Shown here piece after piece: positions 1 to 10,383 of a stretch of 64,000 nt of DNA; position 1 is the first letter of the stretch, and every line of letters begins with the position of its first letter. The notes beneath the pieces were generated by a model. It did not search any database. It was given only the letters and a program-made list of their open reading frames with translations, and was not told the DNA's origin. The stretch comes from Diplonema papillatum (taxonomy: Eukaryota > Euglenozoa > Diplonemea > Diplonemida > Diplonemidae), in NCBI GenBank assembly GCA_030068145.1, contig JAPJBO010000861.1, positions 33,681-97,680 of the forward strand, written 5' to 3'. The position numbers and the translations under genes are program-made.

Positions 1-77
1 GACCATGATTGATGATCGAGACGTACGCAAACTTAAATTTTAGGACAAAGTTCCTTATCCGGAGCCGAAGTTTTGGA

Positions 78-880
78 ATAAACCTTTGTATGGACTCACT
101 AGTTTCTAAAGGGCCTTTGTATGGACAGCAGAGTTTTGCAAAATACCCTTGTATGGACACAAGGTTTGCAAAATACCCTTGTATGCGACTGGACAGAAGA
201 TTCTGAATAAATACCCTTGTATGGACACACACATTCTCAAAAGGGACCTTGTATGGACAGACTTTTTTACATAAGCGCCAGCTTGAAAGGAAATGCTCGA
301 CGATGCTGCCCGACAAAGAACAGAAGGGATCCCAAGTGCTGTAACTACCGAACCACGTGTTGAACGGACGTGAGGTCATGCGGGTATACCCCTACACGAC
401 AAATCACACAAACACAACAGGTCAAAGTCCTGAGTGAGAAAACAACACACGGTGGTGTAAGCGAAGAACAAACGTTATATGGACGGCAGATGTTCAAAAA
501 TACCCTTGTATGGAGAACCTACCCTTATATGGACGCCGTACTTTCGAAAAGTCCCTTGTATGGACGACATTCTTTTGGAAAGTCCCTTGTATGGACGGCA
601 TACTTTTGAAAAGTCCCTTGTGTGGACGGCATACTTTTGCAAAGACCCTTGTATGGACACCTGACTTTTGAAAAGTCCCTTGTGTGGACGGCATACTTTT
701 GCAAAGACCCTTGTATGGACACCTGACTTTTGAGAAGTCCCTTGTATGGACGGCATACTTTTGAGAAGTCCCTTGTATGGACGGCATACTTTTGCAAAGA
801 CCCTTGTATGGACACCTGGCTTTTGAAAAGATCCTTGTATGGACGACGTATTTTCGAATACCCTGGTGCACTATTGTGTC
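78..880 (+). repeat. Degenerate ~31-bp minisatellite (CCTTGTATGGAC units)
   Basis: About twenty units of roughly 26-31 bp share the core CCCTTGTATGGACGGCATAC followed by a TTTTG/AAAAGT stretch. The array is interrupted at about 285-478 by a dispersed repeat (family A). Open frames on both strands here are products of the repeat and not genes. Confidence 0.85.
285..478 (+). repeat. Dispersed repeat family A, copy 1
   Basis: This ~190-bp block starts near GGAAATGCTCGACGATGCTG and ends near GGTGTAAGCGAAGAACAAA. It recurs at 39748-39950 and 42300-42482, and as shorter 3' pieces at 2646-2735 and 18675-18775. Here it interrupts the minisatellite. Copies sharing a 3' end with variable 5' extent suggest a retroposed family, but no coding region or tail identifies it. 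Confidence 0.75.
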
Positions 881-980
881 TGGAAGCCTGCTCTCCATTG
901 CAAACTTGTGTGGACGACGTACTTCGAATACCCCTGTGCACTATTGTGTTCGGAAGCCTGCTCTCCATTGCAAAAGTTTT
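840..980 (+). repeat. Two-copy ~70-bp tandem duplication
   Basis: A block running from GGACGACGTA through TGGAAGCCTGCTCTCCATTG occurs twice in a row with small differences. It lies at the end of the minisatellite, from which its first part derives. Confidence 0.75.
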
Positions 981-984
981 GTGT

Positions 985-1434
985 GTGCGCCCCCCTCCCC
1001 TTTCCCTTAGCAAATCCAAAATATTTGCAGTGTTAGGGTTATGGTAAAGTCATAGCAAAGATGACCGAGGCGACAGTTTTTTTGATTCTGAAGGACCTCC
1101 CATTCGCCTCTGCGGATGAAAAGAGTGATGTTCTTAGCCTTGCGTTTCGCGAGGATTTGAATGATGGCGTTGAAGCCCTCAAGGGTGAGCCAGATGTATT
1201 GTTAGCTGCATTGCGTAAACTCTTGAAGAGGAGCGAAAAGGTTGGCAAACCGGGTCTTTGGCGTCTGAGACGAACGTATGTCGCTCTTTGATGCCTTTTC
1301 ATACCCTTTCCACTCAGAATGTGAAGGCTCCAATTTCACCGCAGCTTTACTAATGTGTACATGTGTGTGTGAACCCCAACATCAGATCATTCCACGGGTC
1401 GACGTGCAGCAAGCAGGTTTCACTACACCGTGCA
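985..1434. other. Spacer with one small open frame, no recognised gene
   Basis: This stretch lies between the two inverted minisatellite arms. A 76-codon plus-strand frame starts at 1061 and includes the segment LLAALRKLLKRSEKVGKPGL. It matches nothing I recognise, and a minus-strand frame of similar length overlaps it. I see no splice or promoter evidence and do not call a gene. Confidence 0.4.
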
Positions 1435-1568
1435 AGGGACTTTTCCAAAATCAGGTGTCCATATAAGGGACCTGGAAAGTTTGTCCATACAAGGGGCTAT
1501 AAAAAAATATCTCGTCCATACAAGGGACTTTTTCAAAGTCAGGTGTCCATACAAGGGACTTTACCCTA
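1435..1568 (-). repeat. Inverted arm of the CCTTGTATGGAC minisatellite
   Basis: Four or so units reading GTCCATACAAGGGAC with TTTTTCAAAGTCAGGT spacers are the reverse complement of the array at 78-880. Confidence 0.8.
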
Positions 1569-1579
1569 AATTTTATAGC

Positions 1580-2004
1580 CCCAAAACCTACGAAAGCGAC
1601 AAGCGTTTTGCACCCGAAAAGTCCCCTTGGCAAAAATCCGTTTGAGCACTTTCTTTCAAGATCGAAAGGGGGTCGTAACGTAATGGGCAAAGCTGGCAAA
1701 CGCAATTCCTACTTCCTCCTCCTTGCCGACGTTCTTCGCCTCGTTCGAATCACGTTTTTTGACTCTTCTTTTTTCGTTATCCCATCTTTTGGGGTAGCAG
1801 TCAGTTGTGAGACTGGCAGGTGAGCAGCGTCACCTCCCCTAGCGAGCTCTCGGATCGAGCTGCGTCTGATGCAGCTGGTGTATGGATCGCCTACATACAC
1901 TCAGCTGCGCGTGCCTTCATTGCGAAGGTTACTGCTGCGGCCTTCTGGGTGGCAGCTGTGTCTGGTCAAGTAGCGAGATCTGGGCCCTGTGATGGCTGAG
2001 TGCA
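1580..2004. other. Unannotated spacer
   Basis: I see no gene or repeat family here. The sequence near 1610-1660 weakly resembles the AGGCAAAAACCCGTTTTCAC block at 20500-20560 and 29040-29120. Confidence 0.3.
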
Positions 2005-2219
2005 CCTAAGCAGGGCTGCATCCTCGTGTTGTAGCCGTGTTGTGTATAAGGTTTTGTGAGGGCCTGGTCAACCACCTCATCACTATAGGGCACAAACCTT
2101 TCGTGACAGTGATATGTACAGTCGGGATTGCCGGGGGCGGGTCTCCATGAAGAAGAGAATTGTAAAGCAAGACCCGCCCCCTGCGCCTGCTGTCTCCGGC
2201 TGCTTCGGCAGACGACACA
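2005..2219 (-). pseudogene. Decayed Cys-rich fragment, dispersed copy 1
   Basis: This block is about 85-90% similar to 33215-33427 and, like it, runs straight into a triplet (TAC) microsatellite. Read on the minus strand it encodes a degenerate Cys/His-rich peptide with the segment SDEVVDQALTKPYTQHGYNT followed by RMQPC. The better copy at 33 kb has C-x2-C spacing. The pattern loosely resembles the C-terminal Cys-rich domain of piggyBac-type transposases, but the match is weak. It could simply be a non-coding dispersed repeat. Confidence 0.3.
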
Positions 2220-2645
<426 letters not shown>

Positions 2646-2735
2646 CCTACACGATAAGACACACAAACACAACATGGTCAAAAGTCCTGAGTGAGAAAAC
2701 AACACACGGTGGTGTAAGCGAAGAACAAAACCAAG
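2646..2735 (+). repeat. Dispersed repeat family A, 3' fragment
   Basis: This begins CCCTACACGATAAGACACAC and continues through GAGTGAGAAAACAACACACG to the GTAAGCGAAGAACAAA end. It matches the 3' half of the copy at 285-478 and abuts the microsatellite directly. Confidence 0.75.
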
Positions 2736-2739
2736 CACT

Positions 2740-4154
2740 TCCTCTTCTACTCGGAGTCAAAGCAACCACGTCGAGTATTCTTTCCCCCTAAGTGAAGTGA
2801 AGTCTGTTGCCGGTGCCTGCTTGTGTTGAGTCTGCCAGTTGGCCGGGTGAGAAGCGCTGACGTCTATTTTCTACGCTAGTAACAATGGTCACCCGGAAAC
2901 TACAAAACCCAGTGAACATGCACTCTAATAATTCAGAATTGGCAAGCGAACACAGGCACGTGCAGGCTTATGTAGTCGTCGTTCACTTATATGAAACAAG
3001 CGCACTTCCAAGTGGGTATGCAGAGATAGTCATCGCTTGCTGTTGAACAAGCGAACACTGACACGCCGACAGAACGCAGCTCGAAACCTGTCATCAGATG
3101 CGCCGTGTGGGCGGTTCTGGCTGTGACGAGCTACGAATCAGAATACAATCCACAGATCCAACATTTCACAACGAACAAGAAACAAGAAGCTAGCTGAGAA
3201 GGCCGAGTTGGGAAACGGCATTTTTTTTCCGGCATTTCTTTCGGAGGTAGAGGGAGAGAGGGATTGCGTGTTTCCTCTGTTTCTTTGTGGCGCACTAGCG
3301 GAACGCACCTGCTTTTGGCAAATTTCATGTAGTACGCTGCCAACTACTGCTTTTTAGTACCTGCATTGTCAACTCTGGGCGGCGGAGTTTTGATCCTTGT
3401 TACTGCGTGCCGCCTTCAGCTTGGGCTACCCAGGGGGTGCTCGACGAAGATCCTCTCTTTTACTGCCAAAAGCCCTTTGCCTCGTACCGTAAACTTTTCA
3501 ACACAACACGTTGAAAAGAAACATCTCATATGAGTCGATGCCAAAACCACCCCGCCCCCTTGGGCGGAAAAATCCCTGCATACTTCACCATTATCGGTCG
3601 AATGCACCTGGGGAGGGCTAGAGAACGCCGAAAACGTGTGTTTAGGCTGGGATCTTGCTCCGAGGAGCGACCCAGCATCAGATTGCATATGTGTCTACTA
3701 TGGCGGTTTACGGCCAGCAGACGGGGGGGGACCTTCCCTAAAAACTCATAGAATCGCATTTGGGACATCATAGAAGGCTCTCCAGAGGCTTCTGAGGGCG
3801 TATTTGAACGCAGAACCATATGTGGCCTCAGCACCGGTCAGACCCCAGTGAACTATGCGGGGTTTCTTCCGCCCAAAAGGGGGGGGGGGAGGTTTTGGCA
3901 TCGTACCATATATTCTCACCCCACATGGGGCCTTCCGAAGTCGCCGCTTGTCTCTCCTTTCAACAGCTTGCTTGCTGGCTAATCTTTGTGGCAATCGCCC
4001 GGGCGGCGATGTTCACCTCAGACATGCGATCGTTTGCACACTACCACGGTGTGATCCACAGTAGAAAACTTGGCTTCCCGTGGGTTTACTAAGGATTTCC
4101 CATGTGCACCCCAAATAGGGTTAAAATGGCGAATTCTGGCGATTTCTAAGTGCA
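2740..4154. other. Unannotated stretch
   Basis: I recognise no gene. Short overlapping frames on both strands look random. The segment around 4047-4115 (GATCCACAGTAGAAAACTTG through CCCATGTGCACCCC) recurs with changes at 8420-8480, so it is a small dispersed repeat. Confidence 0.4.
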
Positions 4155-4303
4155 AATCTTGCGGGTTGCCCTTCAATGCGTTGTTGCAGGCTAAAAAGAC
4201 GTAGGCAGCGTGTTTTGGTGGTTGATCAGAGTTCCTTACCTGAATATGCACAGGGTAAATACAAGTGGGAAAACGATCACCCGGCACGCACAACAAAACG
4301 AAG
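4155..4303 (+). repeat. Dispersed repeat R1, copy 1
   Basis: The block starts near CTTGCGGGTTGCCCTTCAAT and ends near GATCACCCGGCACGCACAA. It recurs at 59891-60035 on the same strand, and at 57049-57203 and 63342-63496 on the other. One frame stays open in all four copies (LPEYAQGKYKWENDHPART and variants). That may reflect an old coding origin or simply low divergence. Confidence 0.8.
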
Positions 4304-4734
4304 CGCCTTTCAAGCCCGGAAGGAGATGCGTCCTCAGGTAGTAGGCATTTGCTGGTTTCACTGGTCTCGGTGTGCTGACTGCACACTCTTGCAGACCTGG
4401 CAGTGCAGGACACAAGTCCCTGTGGACATGCCTTACACACCAGCTGCTCCAGCGTCATTTGGGGATTATATCCCGCATCGGTGGTCAGCCAACGTAAGAA
4501 GATCGCACACGCGAAGTACAGAAAAGCAAGGTCAATACAACTGACAGTGCTCACTGCAACCGCGTTTACTCTCCCCTGCAATACCCTACCCCGGGCCTCC
4601 TAACAGCCAACCGGATACTCCGGCTTCTTCAAGCTCGAAGCGGAGGGATGCGCCATGGCAGGCGGTGGCCATCAACGCTCACGGGAGTTCGAGCAAGAGA
4701 CGGTTTCACAGTATCCGAACGAATCTGTGCGGGA

Positions 4735-5545
4735 GGAGGTGCCGGGCGTCTGGAATCAGGCCCGTTCACGTTGGCCCGCTGGCCGTCATGCGTCTGGAAT
4801 CAGGCATGATAATGGTCAGCAGTACCGAGCGTCTGGAATCAGGCATGGTAATGGTCAGCAGTACCGAGCGTCTGGAATCAGGCATGATAATGGTCAGCAG
4901 TACCGAGCGTCTGGAATCAGGGTCAACGCTCCGAAAGCCATGTGCTGGAATTAGGCATGTGCGGGAGGAGGTGCCGGGCGTCTGGAATCAGGCCCGTGCA
5001 CGTTGGCCTGCTGGTCGTCATGCGTCTGGAATCAGGCATGATAATGGTCAGCAGTACCGAGCGTCTGGAATCAGGCTCGAGTACGGGTCAACGCTCCGAA
5101 CGCCATGTGCTGGAATCAGGCATGTGCGGGAGGAGGTGCCGGGCGTCTGGAATCAGGCCCGTGCACGTTGGCCCGCTGGCCGTCATGCGTCTGGAATCAG
5201 ACATGATAATGGTCAGCAGTAGCGTCTGGAATCAGGGTCAACGCTCCGAACGCCATGTGCTGAAATCAGGCATGTGGCCAGCGGGCCAACGTGCACGGGC
5301 CTGATTCCAGACGCCCGGCACCTCCTCCCGCAGTCATGCGTCTGGAATCAGGCCCGCGCACGTTGGCCTGCTGGCCGTCACGCGTCTGGACTCAGGCATG
5401 ATAATGGTCAGCAGTACCGAGCGTCTGGAATCAGGCTCGAGTACGGGTCAACGCTCCGAACGTCATATGCTGGAATCAGGCATGTGCGGAAGGAGGTGCC
5501 GGGCGTCTGGAATCAGGCATGATACTGGTCAGCAGTACCGAGCGT
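4735..5545 (+). repeat. Complex minisatellite with an inverted internal unit
   Basis: Repeated modules include GTCTGGAATCAGGCATGATA, ATGGTCAGCAGTACCGAGC and GGGAGGAGGTGCCGGGC, arranged in changing order. At about 5276-5332 one module set is present in reverse complement (GCCAGCGGGCCAACGTGCAC and on). Several overlapping frames remain open through the array; I treat these as artefacts. Confidence 0.85.
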
Positions 5546-6204
5546 CCCATTTTGGTAGGTTGCAGTACTGGTACGTACTGCGCCGCGAGGTTCGTAAACC
5601 CTTTCACACCCACAGGACCCGCAAAGGACCGCAGAGGATACCACACACCCACCCACACACGCACTCCCCCACACAAAAAAAAAAAGGAGAAAATACCGCA
5701 GAGCCCCCGCCTTTCCTTATCTTCTATCGAACTTGTAGGAACCGGAAGACACACAGCAGCTCTCCTCGCACACTCCTTCAAGAAGCAATATATTCGCGAG
5801 CACAAACACATACATACACACGCGCACCCACACCTGACGGGAGAAAAAACTATCCACTTCTTCACGGGCCGTAACGACAAGACACCCTGCTAAGAAGGGA
5901 ACCCGGGTCACGCGTCGGTTAGCAAACACGACACCGAAAACACAAAGCAAATAGCATCTCCGCCGCCACCACCACGACCACAGAACTTCAAAAGAAGCAG
6001 GAAAGGAGAAGTCTTAGCTCCAAAGCCCACTCTCTTGCTCCATAAGAAAGACAAGCACAGCGACGAGCAGGAAGTCAGAAAAAGCAAACTAAACCCCCGG
6101 AATTTCAAGCGAACTTTGACTCTAAAAAGCAGCCAGCCGCGGGTAGCAGCAGGTAGCAGCTCTGCAGGGACACCGGCGCGCGCCGACTACACAACCAGGT
6201 AGCG
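5546..6204 (+). promoter_or_regulatory. Upstream region of the cyclin gene
   Basis: This is the ~660 bp before the cyclin start codon. It holds CA-rich simple sequence around 5640-5670 and 5805-5830. At about 6093-6130 there is a short copy of the family H tail (CCCCGGAATTTCAAGCGAAC), 75 bp before the ATG. No TATA element can be assigned with confidence. Confidence 0.3.
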
Positions 6205-6527
6205 ATGACCGTGCCCAGCAAGCGCTCTTTTGAGGAGGTGAAGGACCTGCCGTCCTTCGCGGCCGAGCTGCCGGCGATCTGCCGGAACGTGACCGAAGCC
6301 TGCCGGCGCGGCGACGGGAAGATGGGCTACAGCAGCTTCGAGAACAACGAGAGCAACCCGTCGGGCGTGTTCGACGGCCGGCGCGTCACGGTCAGCATCG
6401 AGGACTACCTCGTCCGCTTGGCGAAGTACGGGGCGTGCTCGCGGGAAGTGTTCGTCATCGCCTACGTCTACCTGCGGCGGTTCTTCGCCGCGACGCGGTT
6501 CCCACTGACGTCCTTCAACGTCCACAG
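6205..6527 (+). CDS. P/U-type (PHO80-like) cyclin, exon 1
   Basis: The exon encodes the N-terminal half of a small cyclin. After a ~70-residue leader it shows the cyclin-box helices IEDYLVRLAKYGACSREVFV, IAYVYLRRFFA and PLTSFNVH. Cyclins of this class bind and activate a CDK; PHO80/CycP/CycU members act in phosphate or nutrient signalling and cell-cycle control. The open frame stops just past AG|GTAAAC at 6527/6528, a good donor, and the box is incomplete without the second exon at 15919. The splice (2 nt + 1 nt) restores an Arg codon and gives the typical VHR-VLLS-AFVLAAKYQDD junction. The joined protein is 194 aa, usual for the family. The ATG at 6205 is the first in frame. Family confidence is high; the target pathway cannot be told from sequence. 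Confidence 0.85.
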
Positions 6528-8212
6528 GTAAACATTTTCCTCCAAGTACCGTCTGGCTCCTCCAATTTATGTAGTTTTTAATTTTATAAATATTGGGAAA
6601 TGACTGTGGAGGACAACAAACAGTCAAATGAGGTTTTTTTAAAATAAAATTTTTTTATCACATCTTACGACTGTAAGAATAACATCGAACAATAACCAAC
6701 GCTACTTCCACTTCTTCGAGCCAACGAGCCTTCATGCGAACAGCGCAAGCGTAACCTCTGTCACTCAAACCCTCCAACCACCCCCCCCGTACCCCGAGGA
6801 CAACCCTCAAAACCCCAACTTCCCCTCTCCCCCTCTCCCCCCCTTCTTTTTCTCCCCCATTTCTTTTTCCTTTTTTCATCCCCTAATCCGTGCCTCGTAA
6901 CACACAGCCGCCGATCAACACGAAACCACCCAGAAGAAAAGCCAGGCACCGGGATCTTCCTGACGAGCACGCAACCCGGTGAACTTAATCAAGAGTCGAA
7001 GATTAGCGTCGAAACTTCCTGGCTTTTCACGCCGCAGCAGAACGACCACACCCTACCCAAACCCAAGCACCCTCTAAACGCGTTAGGGGACTTCACAAGG
7101 TTTCACAACGGAGTGACACAACACCCGAAACGAGTCGCACTCTTTTACTTTTCTCAACCCCCCGCCATACCCAAGCCTCTACGGTCAACCGGAGACTTTA
7201 AAATACCGACCTTCTAATCCACAAATAACGCTAGAAATTTGAAAAGAAATTTTTATAAATTAAAAAACTTCTTAAAACAAAGGCCTGTAAAACAGAGGCG
7301 CGCCACACACTGCACCCCTGCGGCGCCGCTAAAGCGGTGCCGCCAAAAAGACGTTGATTCACTAATCCACAAAGAGTGGGTGCCGAAAATGATAATTAAC
7401 CACTTGAGGACGGAGGGGGGCAGGGTTAATTTGGGAAAAGGGGTGGCTCCACGGCGAATCTCAGGTATCTGTTGGAGCTCGGAGCAGGATTTCTGCCCGG
7501 GTGAAGGACGCATTTCAAAGATTTGTGTCGGATCTTTCCGATACAGCAAACAGCGACCACTTTCGACCATTATTTGGCCTCTCGCCCGCGAACGTGACAC
7601 CCGCGAACTTTCGTGAGTTAACTACCACTACAGTGGTAGATCGTCCGGAAGTGGTAAAGGATTTATTTATAATATAATATAATATAATATAATATAATAA
7701 AATAATATAATATAATATAATAAATTAGCGGCCAATAAGTTATAAACCACGCATATTATTGGCCTATAAATTAGAGGCTAGACGGTACCTACCCCCCCCT
7801 CTTCAAACCCAAGAAACATTTTCCCCCCGTGTTAGTGTCGCCTCCGTTAGCCCTTGTCAGTGTCGCCTTTTTGCCTGGCGACACAAACACGGGAAGACGG
7901 TTCTCAATAGGGTCCCTGTATTTGCATGAAGAATGTCTCATCCTCCCCAACGGCTTCCCGTCTTAGTATCGCCTTTTAGGAAACGGGGCATTCAGGTAGG
8001 CGACACACGGTGCACTAGTAAGGCCAATCACTAGTCATTTTAAAGTAAACTTACTAGTAAGAAATCTTACTAGTAATATGACTAGTGCCACTAGTCATTC
8101 TTACTAGTGCCACTAGTAAGAATGACTAAGGTAATCCCGTTGGGATATAAGGGAACAAAATTTGAAGTGGTGGGATATAAGGGAAATTCACCAAAATATA
8201 TTGCTCGTGCAG
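6528..8212. other. 5' part of the intron, no gene seen
   Basis: The stretch includes a family H tail at about 7186-7240 (ACCGGAGACTTTAAAATACC), an AT-only TATAA repeat at 7663-7722 and short direct motifs such as GGGATATAAGGGAA at 8140-8185. A GC-richer open stretch at 7239-7616 is open on both strands and is not convincing as a gene. Confidence 0.4.
8010..8130. repeat. Clustered palindromic ACTAGT motifs
   Basis: Many ACTAGT or ACTAGTAAG units in both orientations make this ~120-bp stretch strongly self-complementary. It may be the end of another mobile element; no partner end was found. Confidence 0.6.
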
Positions 8213-8410
8213 ATGGCGATTGACCTGAAGGCTGTCGACTGGTCTCCCATCGAGGTCGTCCTCGCCCCCGACGGTTGGGAGGCCGCCGACGAGGACGTGG
8301 ACTGCTGCGTCGACTGAGGCAAGACCCACACCTCGGGTGCCTTCTGCGCCCGGTGCGGCAAACGGTGCTCCGGTGCCTGTTCTTTTTTGCATGTAGTGCT
8401 TCTCGCGTGA
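8213..8410 (+). pseudogene. Cys-rich (zinc-ribbon-like) remnant with in-frame TGA
   Basis: From the ATG at 8213 the frame reads MAIDLKAVDWSPIEVVL and on to DVDCCVD. It then meets TGA at 8315 and continues GKTHTSGAFCARCGKRCSGAC before stopping at 8408. The TGA sits exactly where a C-x2-C pair would need a Cys (CVD-stop-G, then CARCG), so one base change (TGC or TGT to TGA) may have broken a zinc-binding module. The spacing resembles the C-terminal Cys-rich domain of piggyBac-type transposases. GC content is well above the surrounding intron. Read-through or a selenocysteine is formally possible, but no SECIS-like element was identified. Confidence 0.4.
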
Positions 8411-8702
8411 ACTGGTGTGATCCACTGTAGAAGAAAACTTACCTTCCCATGAACTTGCTAAAAACTTCCCAAGTGCACCCCTTGTACACCCAAGTAAGGC
8501 CACCGGATCACACCGTAAGATTTGCTTCTGCCGCAGCGAGCTCGTGTGGGTCCCGCCGAGGGGGGGAATTCTGCTTACTGGTCTGTCTGCGCCTATTGTG
8601 TTCGCTGACGTAAAGTCTGCGGGATACTTCTTGGTGACATGACTGCAAGAAAGAACGAAGAGGAATCAAACCATCCATCATTTTTCTTCCCGTCCAACGA
8701 CA

Positions 8703-8729
8703 CCCCCCCCCCCCCCCCCCCCCCCCCCC
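8703..8729 (+). repeat. Poly-C tract at hAT insertion site
   Basis: A run of 28 C (8703-8730; the last C is taken as the element's first base) directly precedes the hAT element. A second C run (12208-12226) directly follows it. An 8-bp duplication made only of C is consistent with both flanks but cannot be proved in a homopolymer. Confidence 0.85.
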
Positions 8730-9174
8730 CAAGGGTACCTGTAACTCGGGGCCCGGGCCCTGGAAATTTTCCAGTTTTTTTGGCCCTGAACGATTACCAA
8801 AGGAAAAACTCTCTGGTACAAGATGCAATTCGTTTACTATTCCATTCCAGGGCCCCAGACTGTCCTTCAGCTCAACGGATTCCAAAGCGTTCAAAAACGT
8901 CCTTGGATTATTTTTTTAACAACCCAAGCACGGCGCGACGCGCCAAGAGGTAGTCGGTAGCGGCTTGTGCACTTCATTACCACAGATTGTTACTGCATAC
9001 AAAGTTCAAACTACTACTACTACTACTGAAGAACAGCTGTCTGAGGAAACGAACAATCAAAAACGAATCAAATCTGGCTCTTTCGGCCGGTTCCATTACG
9101 GATTGGACACCGTCAGTTAAAGACGTCCCAAACCCGCAGGAGTATACAAACATTTTAAGTAAATCCCAATAACA

Positions 9175-10383
9175 ATGTCTGCGTTTGCGTTTTTCGTGCT
9201 CGATTTTGCTTGGTCGTACTTGACAACAAGGAAGCTGGCATGTGAGAGACATGCCTCCAGAACCGCGAAGAAGGACGACACGCGGTACGTGGTGTCTGAT
9301 GAGCAAGGTATGGCGACGACCTGCGGGTACATATCCCTCATGGTGGCTGCCAAGTGGGTTCGGGAGAAAGCGCGGCTGGTGGTTTGCCCTACCCTTAAAG
9401 ACATCGCCGCCTTCTGGGTTACCACCGACGCCGAGAACTTCGGAATGAAAGACTACCGCTGGTTGAACATCCACATGTGCCTTCGTCGTTCCGAGAGCCC
9501 CCCTCCGCTGACCAACCTCGAAGTGAACCGGTTCTGCTGCGACACTCTCTCATCGCTCGTTCGGTTGGTTACTCCGCCGGAGTTCCAACGCACGTCTCTC
9601 TGCGAAGGGGTGTACATCGTCTTTCTCCCCCCAATCGGCATGCAAAAGATGGGGCACTTCTTCTGCATTATCGTCATCCGCAATCCGGAGCATGGCCGAC
9701 AGATGGTGATGTTGGGTGCAAAGGATGGGCGCATCACGTTTACGTGCCAGGGTAGTGAGGTAAACGCCCCTCAGCCGAAAGCCACTCCTGAAGATCCGAA
9801 GGCGCTATTCGAGAAGAAGGCCACAGGTTGGGGCTGCAAGGCGTGCGCGAAAGCAGTGACGACAGGTGTGAAGCGCAAACACGCCCAAGCATCAAAAAAC
9901 ACCTGGATTGAGTACCGTGTTGCCGACAACAACAACATCCGCAGAGCCCAGAACAAACATCTGTCAAGTTCGGGTTTCCACCAGGCTGCTGTTGCCGCCG
10001 CCACCTCCAACGCCGCAACTCCGCCTCCGAAGATCGTCCCGCCACCGAAAGAGAAGGTCGACCTCTTCTCGCGCCTGCATTGCGTGATGTACGCAGGTAT
10101 CATGCACGGGACGGAACACACGACGGTTGCAGCTACGATAGCAGGACTTCGCGGGAGCATACCCAAGAAATATGCGTGCGCCAGGCATGTTGGAGAGATG
10201 GTGCACGTGTGGGCCGGTGCTCTGCAAGAACGCGTGAAGAAGGAGCTCAAGAGCGTGAGTTCCATCGGGATGGTGACAGACGGAACCTCCCTGAGGAATG
10301 TCAACCAAGACGTGAATGTGTTCCTCTTGCGGTACCTCCCCCCAAAGCCACCCTCCGCTGTGTCGAACGGTTCGTCAGGATGA
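9175..10383 (+). CDS. hAT element ORF1: protease-like domain plus N-terminal part of transposase
   Basis: The frame encodes 402 aa. Residues ~40-190 carry a pattern like papain-fold or C39-like cysteine peptidases: EQGMATTCGYISL (Gln44, candidate nucleophile Cys50), GHFFCIIVI (His161) and GAKDG (Asp184). That reading is an inference from motif order. A Cys-containing linker (GWGCKACAKAV, ~222-232) follows. From ~290 the sequence resembles the hAT RNase H-like core, with SSIGMVTDGTSLRN holding the probable first catalytic Asp (~369). The frame then stops, but the transposase continues in the -1 frame from about 10345, next to a CCCCCCA slippery heptamer. The ATG at 9175 is used as the first with a plausible context (CAATAACAATG). 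Transposase identity is fairly sure; the protease function is tentative. Confidence 0.6.
   Translation: MSAFAFFVLDFAWSYLTTRKLACERHASRTAKKDDTRYVVSDEQGMATTCGYISLMVAAKWVREKARLVVCPTLKDIAAFWVTTDAENFGMKDYRWLNIHMCLRRSESPPPLTNLEVNRFCCDTLSSLVRLVTPPEFQRTSLCEGVYIVFLPPIGMQKMGHFFCIIVIRNPEHGRQMVMLGAKDGRITFTCQGSEVNAPQPKATPEDPKALFEKKATGWGCKACAKAVTTGVKRKHAQASKNTWIEYRVADNNNIRRAQNKHLSSSGFHQAAVAAATSNAATPPPKIVPPPKEKVDLFSRLHCVMYAGIMHGTEHTTVAATIAGLRGSIPKKYACARHVGEMVHVWAGALQERVKKELKSVSSIGMVTDGTSLRNVNQDVNVFLLRYLPPKPPSAVSNGSSG
10338..10344 (+). other. Canonical -1 frameshift heptamer C_CCC_CCA
   Basis: In the ORF1 frame the codons are CTC-CCC-CCA-AAG, so positions 10338-10344 form X_XXY_YYZ exactly. A -1 slip moves reading into AAA-GCC-ACC-CTC and on to LRCVERFVRM, which restores the conserved hAT sequence. 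The alternative is a simple loss of one C from a seven-C run, which would make the element defective. Confidence 0.55.

Larger units (their letters stand above)
32..1578. mobile_element. Possible element with inverted minisatellite arms
   Basis: The left part carries many copies of a unit containing CCTTGTATGGAC. The right part (1435-1568) carries the same unit in the opposite orientation. Next to the outer edges are similar inverted sequences: TTAAATTTTAGGACAAAGT near 33-51, and the complement of a related string near 1556-1578. Subterminal repeats facing inward are usual for cut-and-paste elements. No transposase is visible, and the left end is close to the window edge, so the element call is an inference. 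Confidence 0.35.

Noticed and set aside
1061..1291. 76-codon plus-strand frame
   Set aside because: Overlapped by an equal minus-strand frame and no family match.
4735..5545. Possible CRISPR-like array
   Set aside because: Modules are tandem and shuffled with no unique spacers, and the context is eukaryotic.
10080..10344. N-terminal part of the frame that becomes hAT ORF2, before the slippery site
   Set aside because: This is an Arg-rich shadow of ORF1; hAT similarity in this frame starts only after about 10345.
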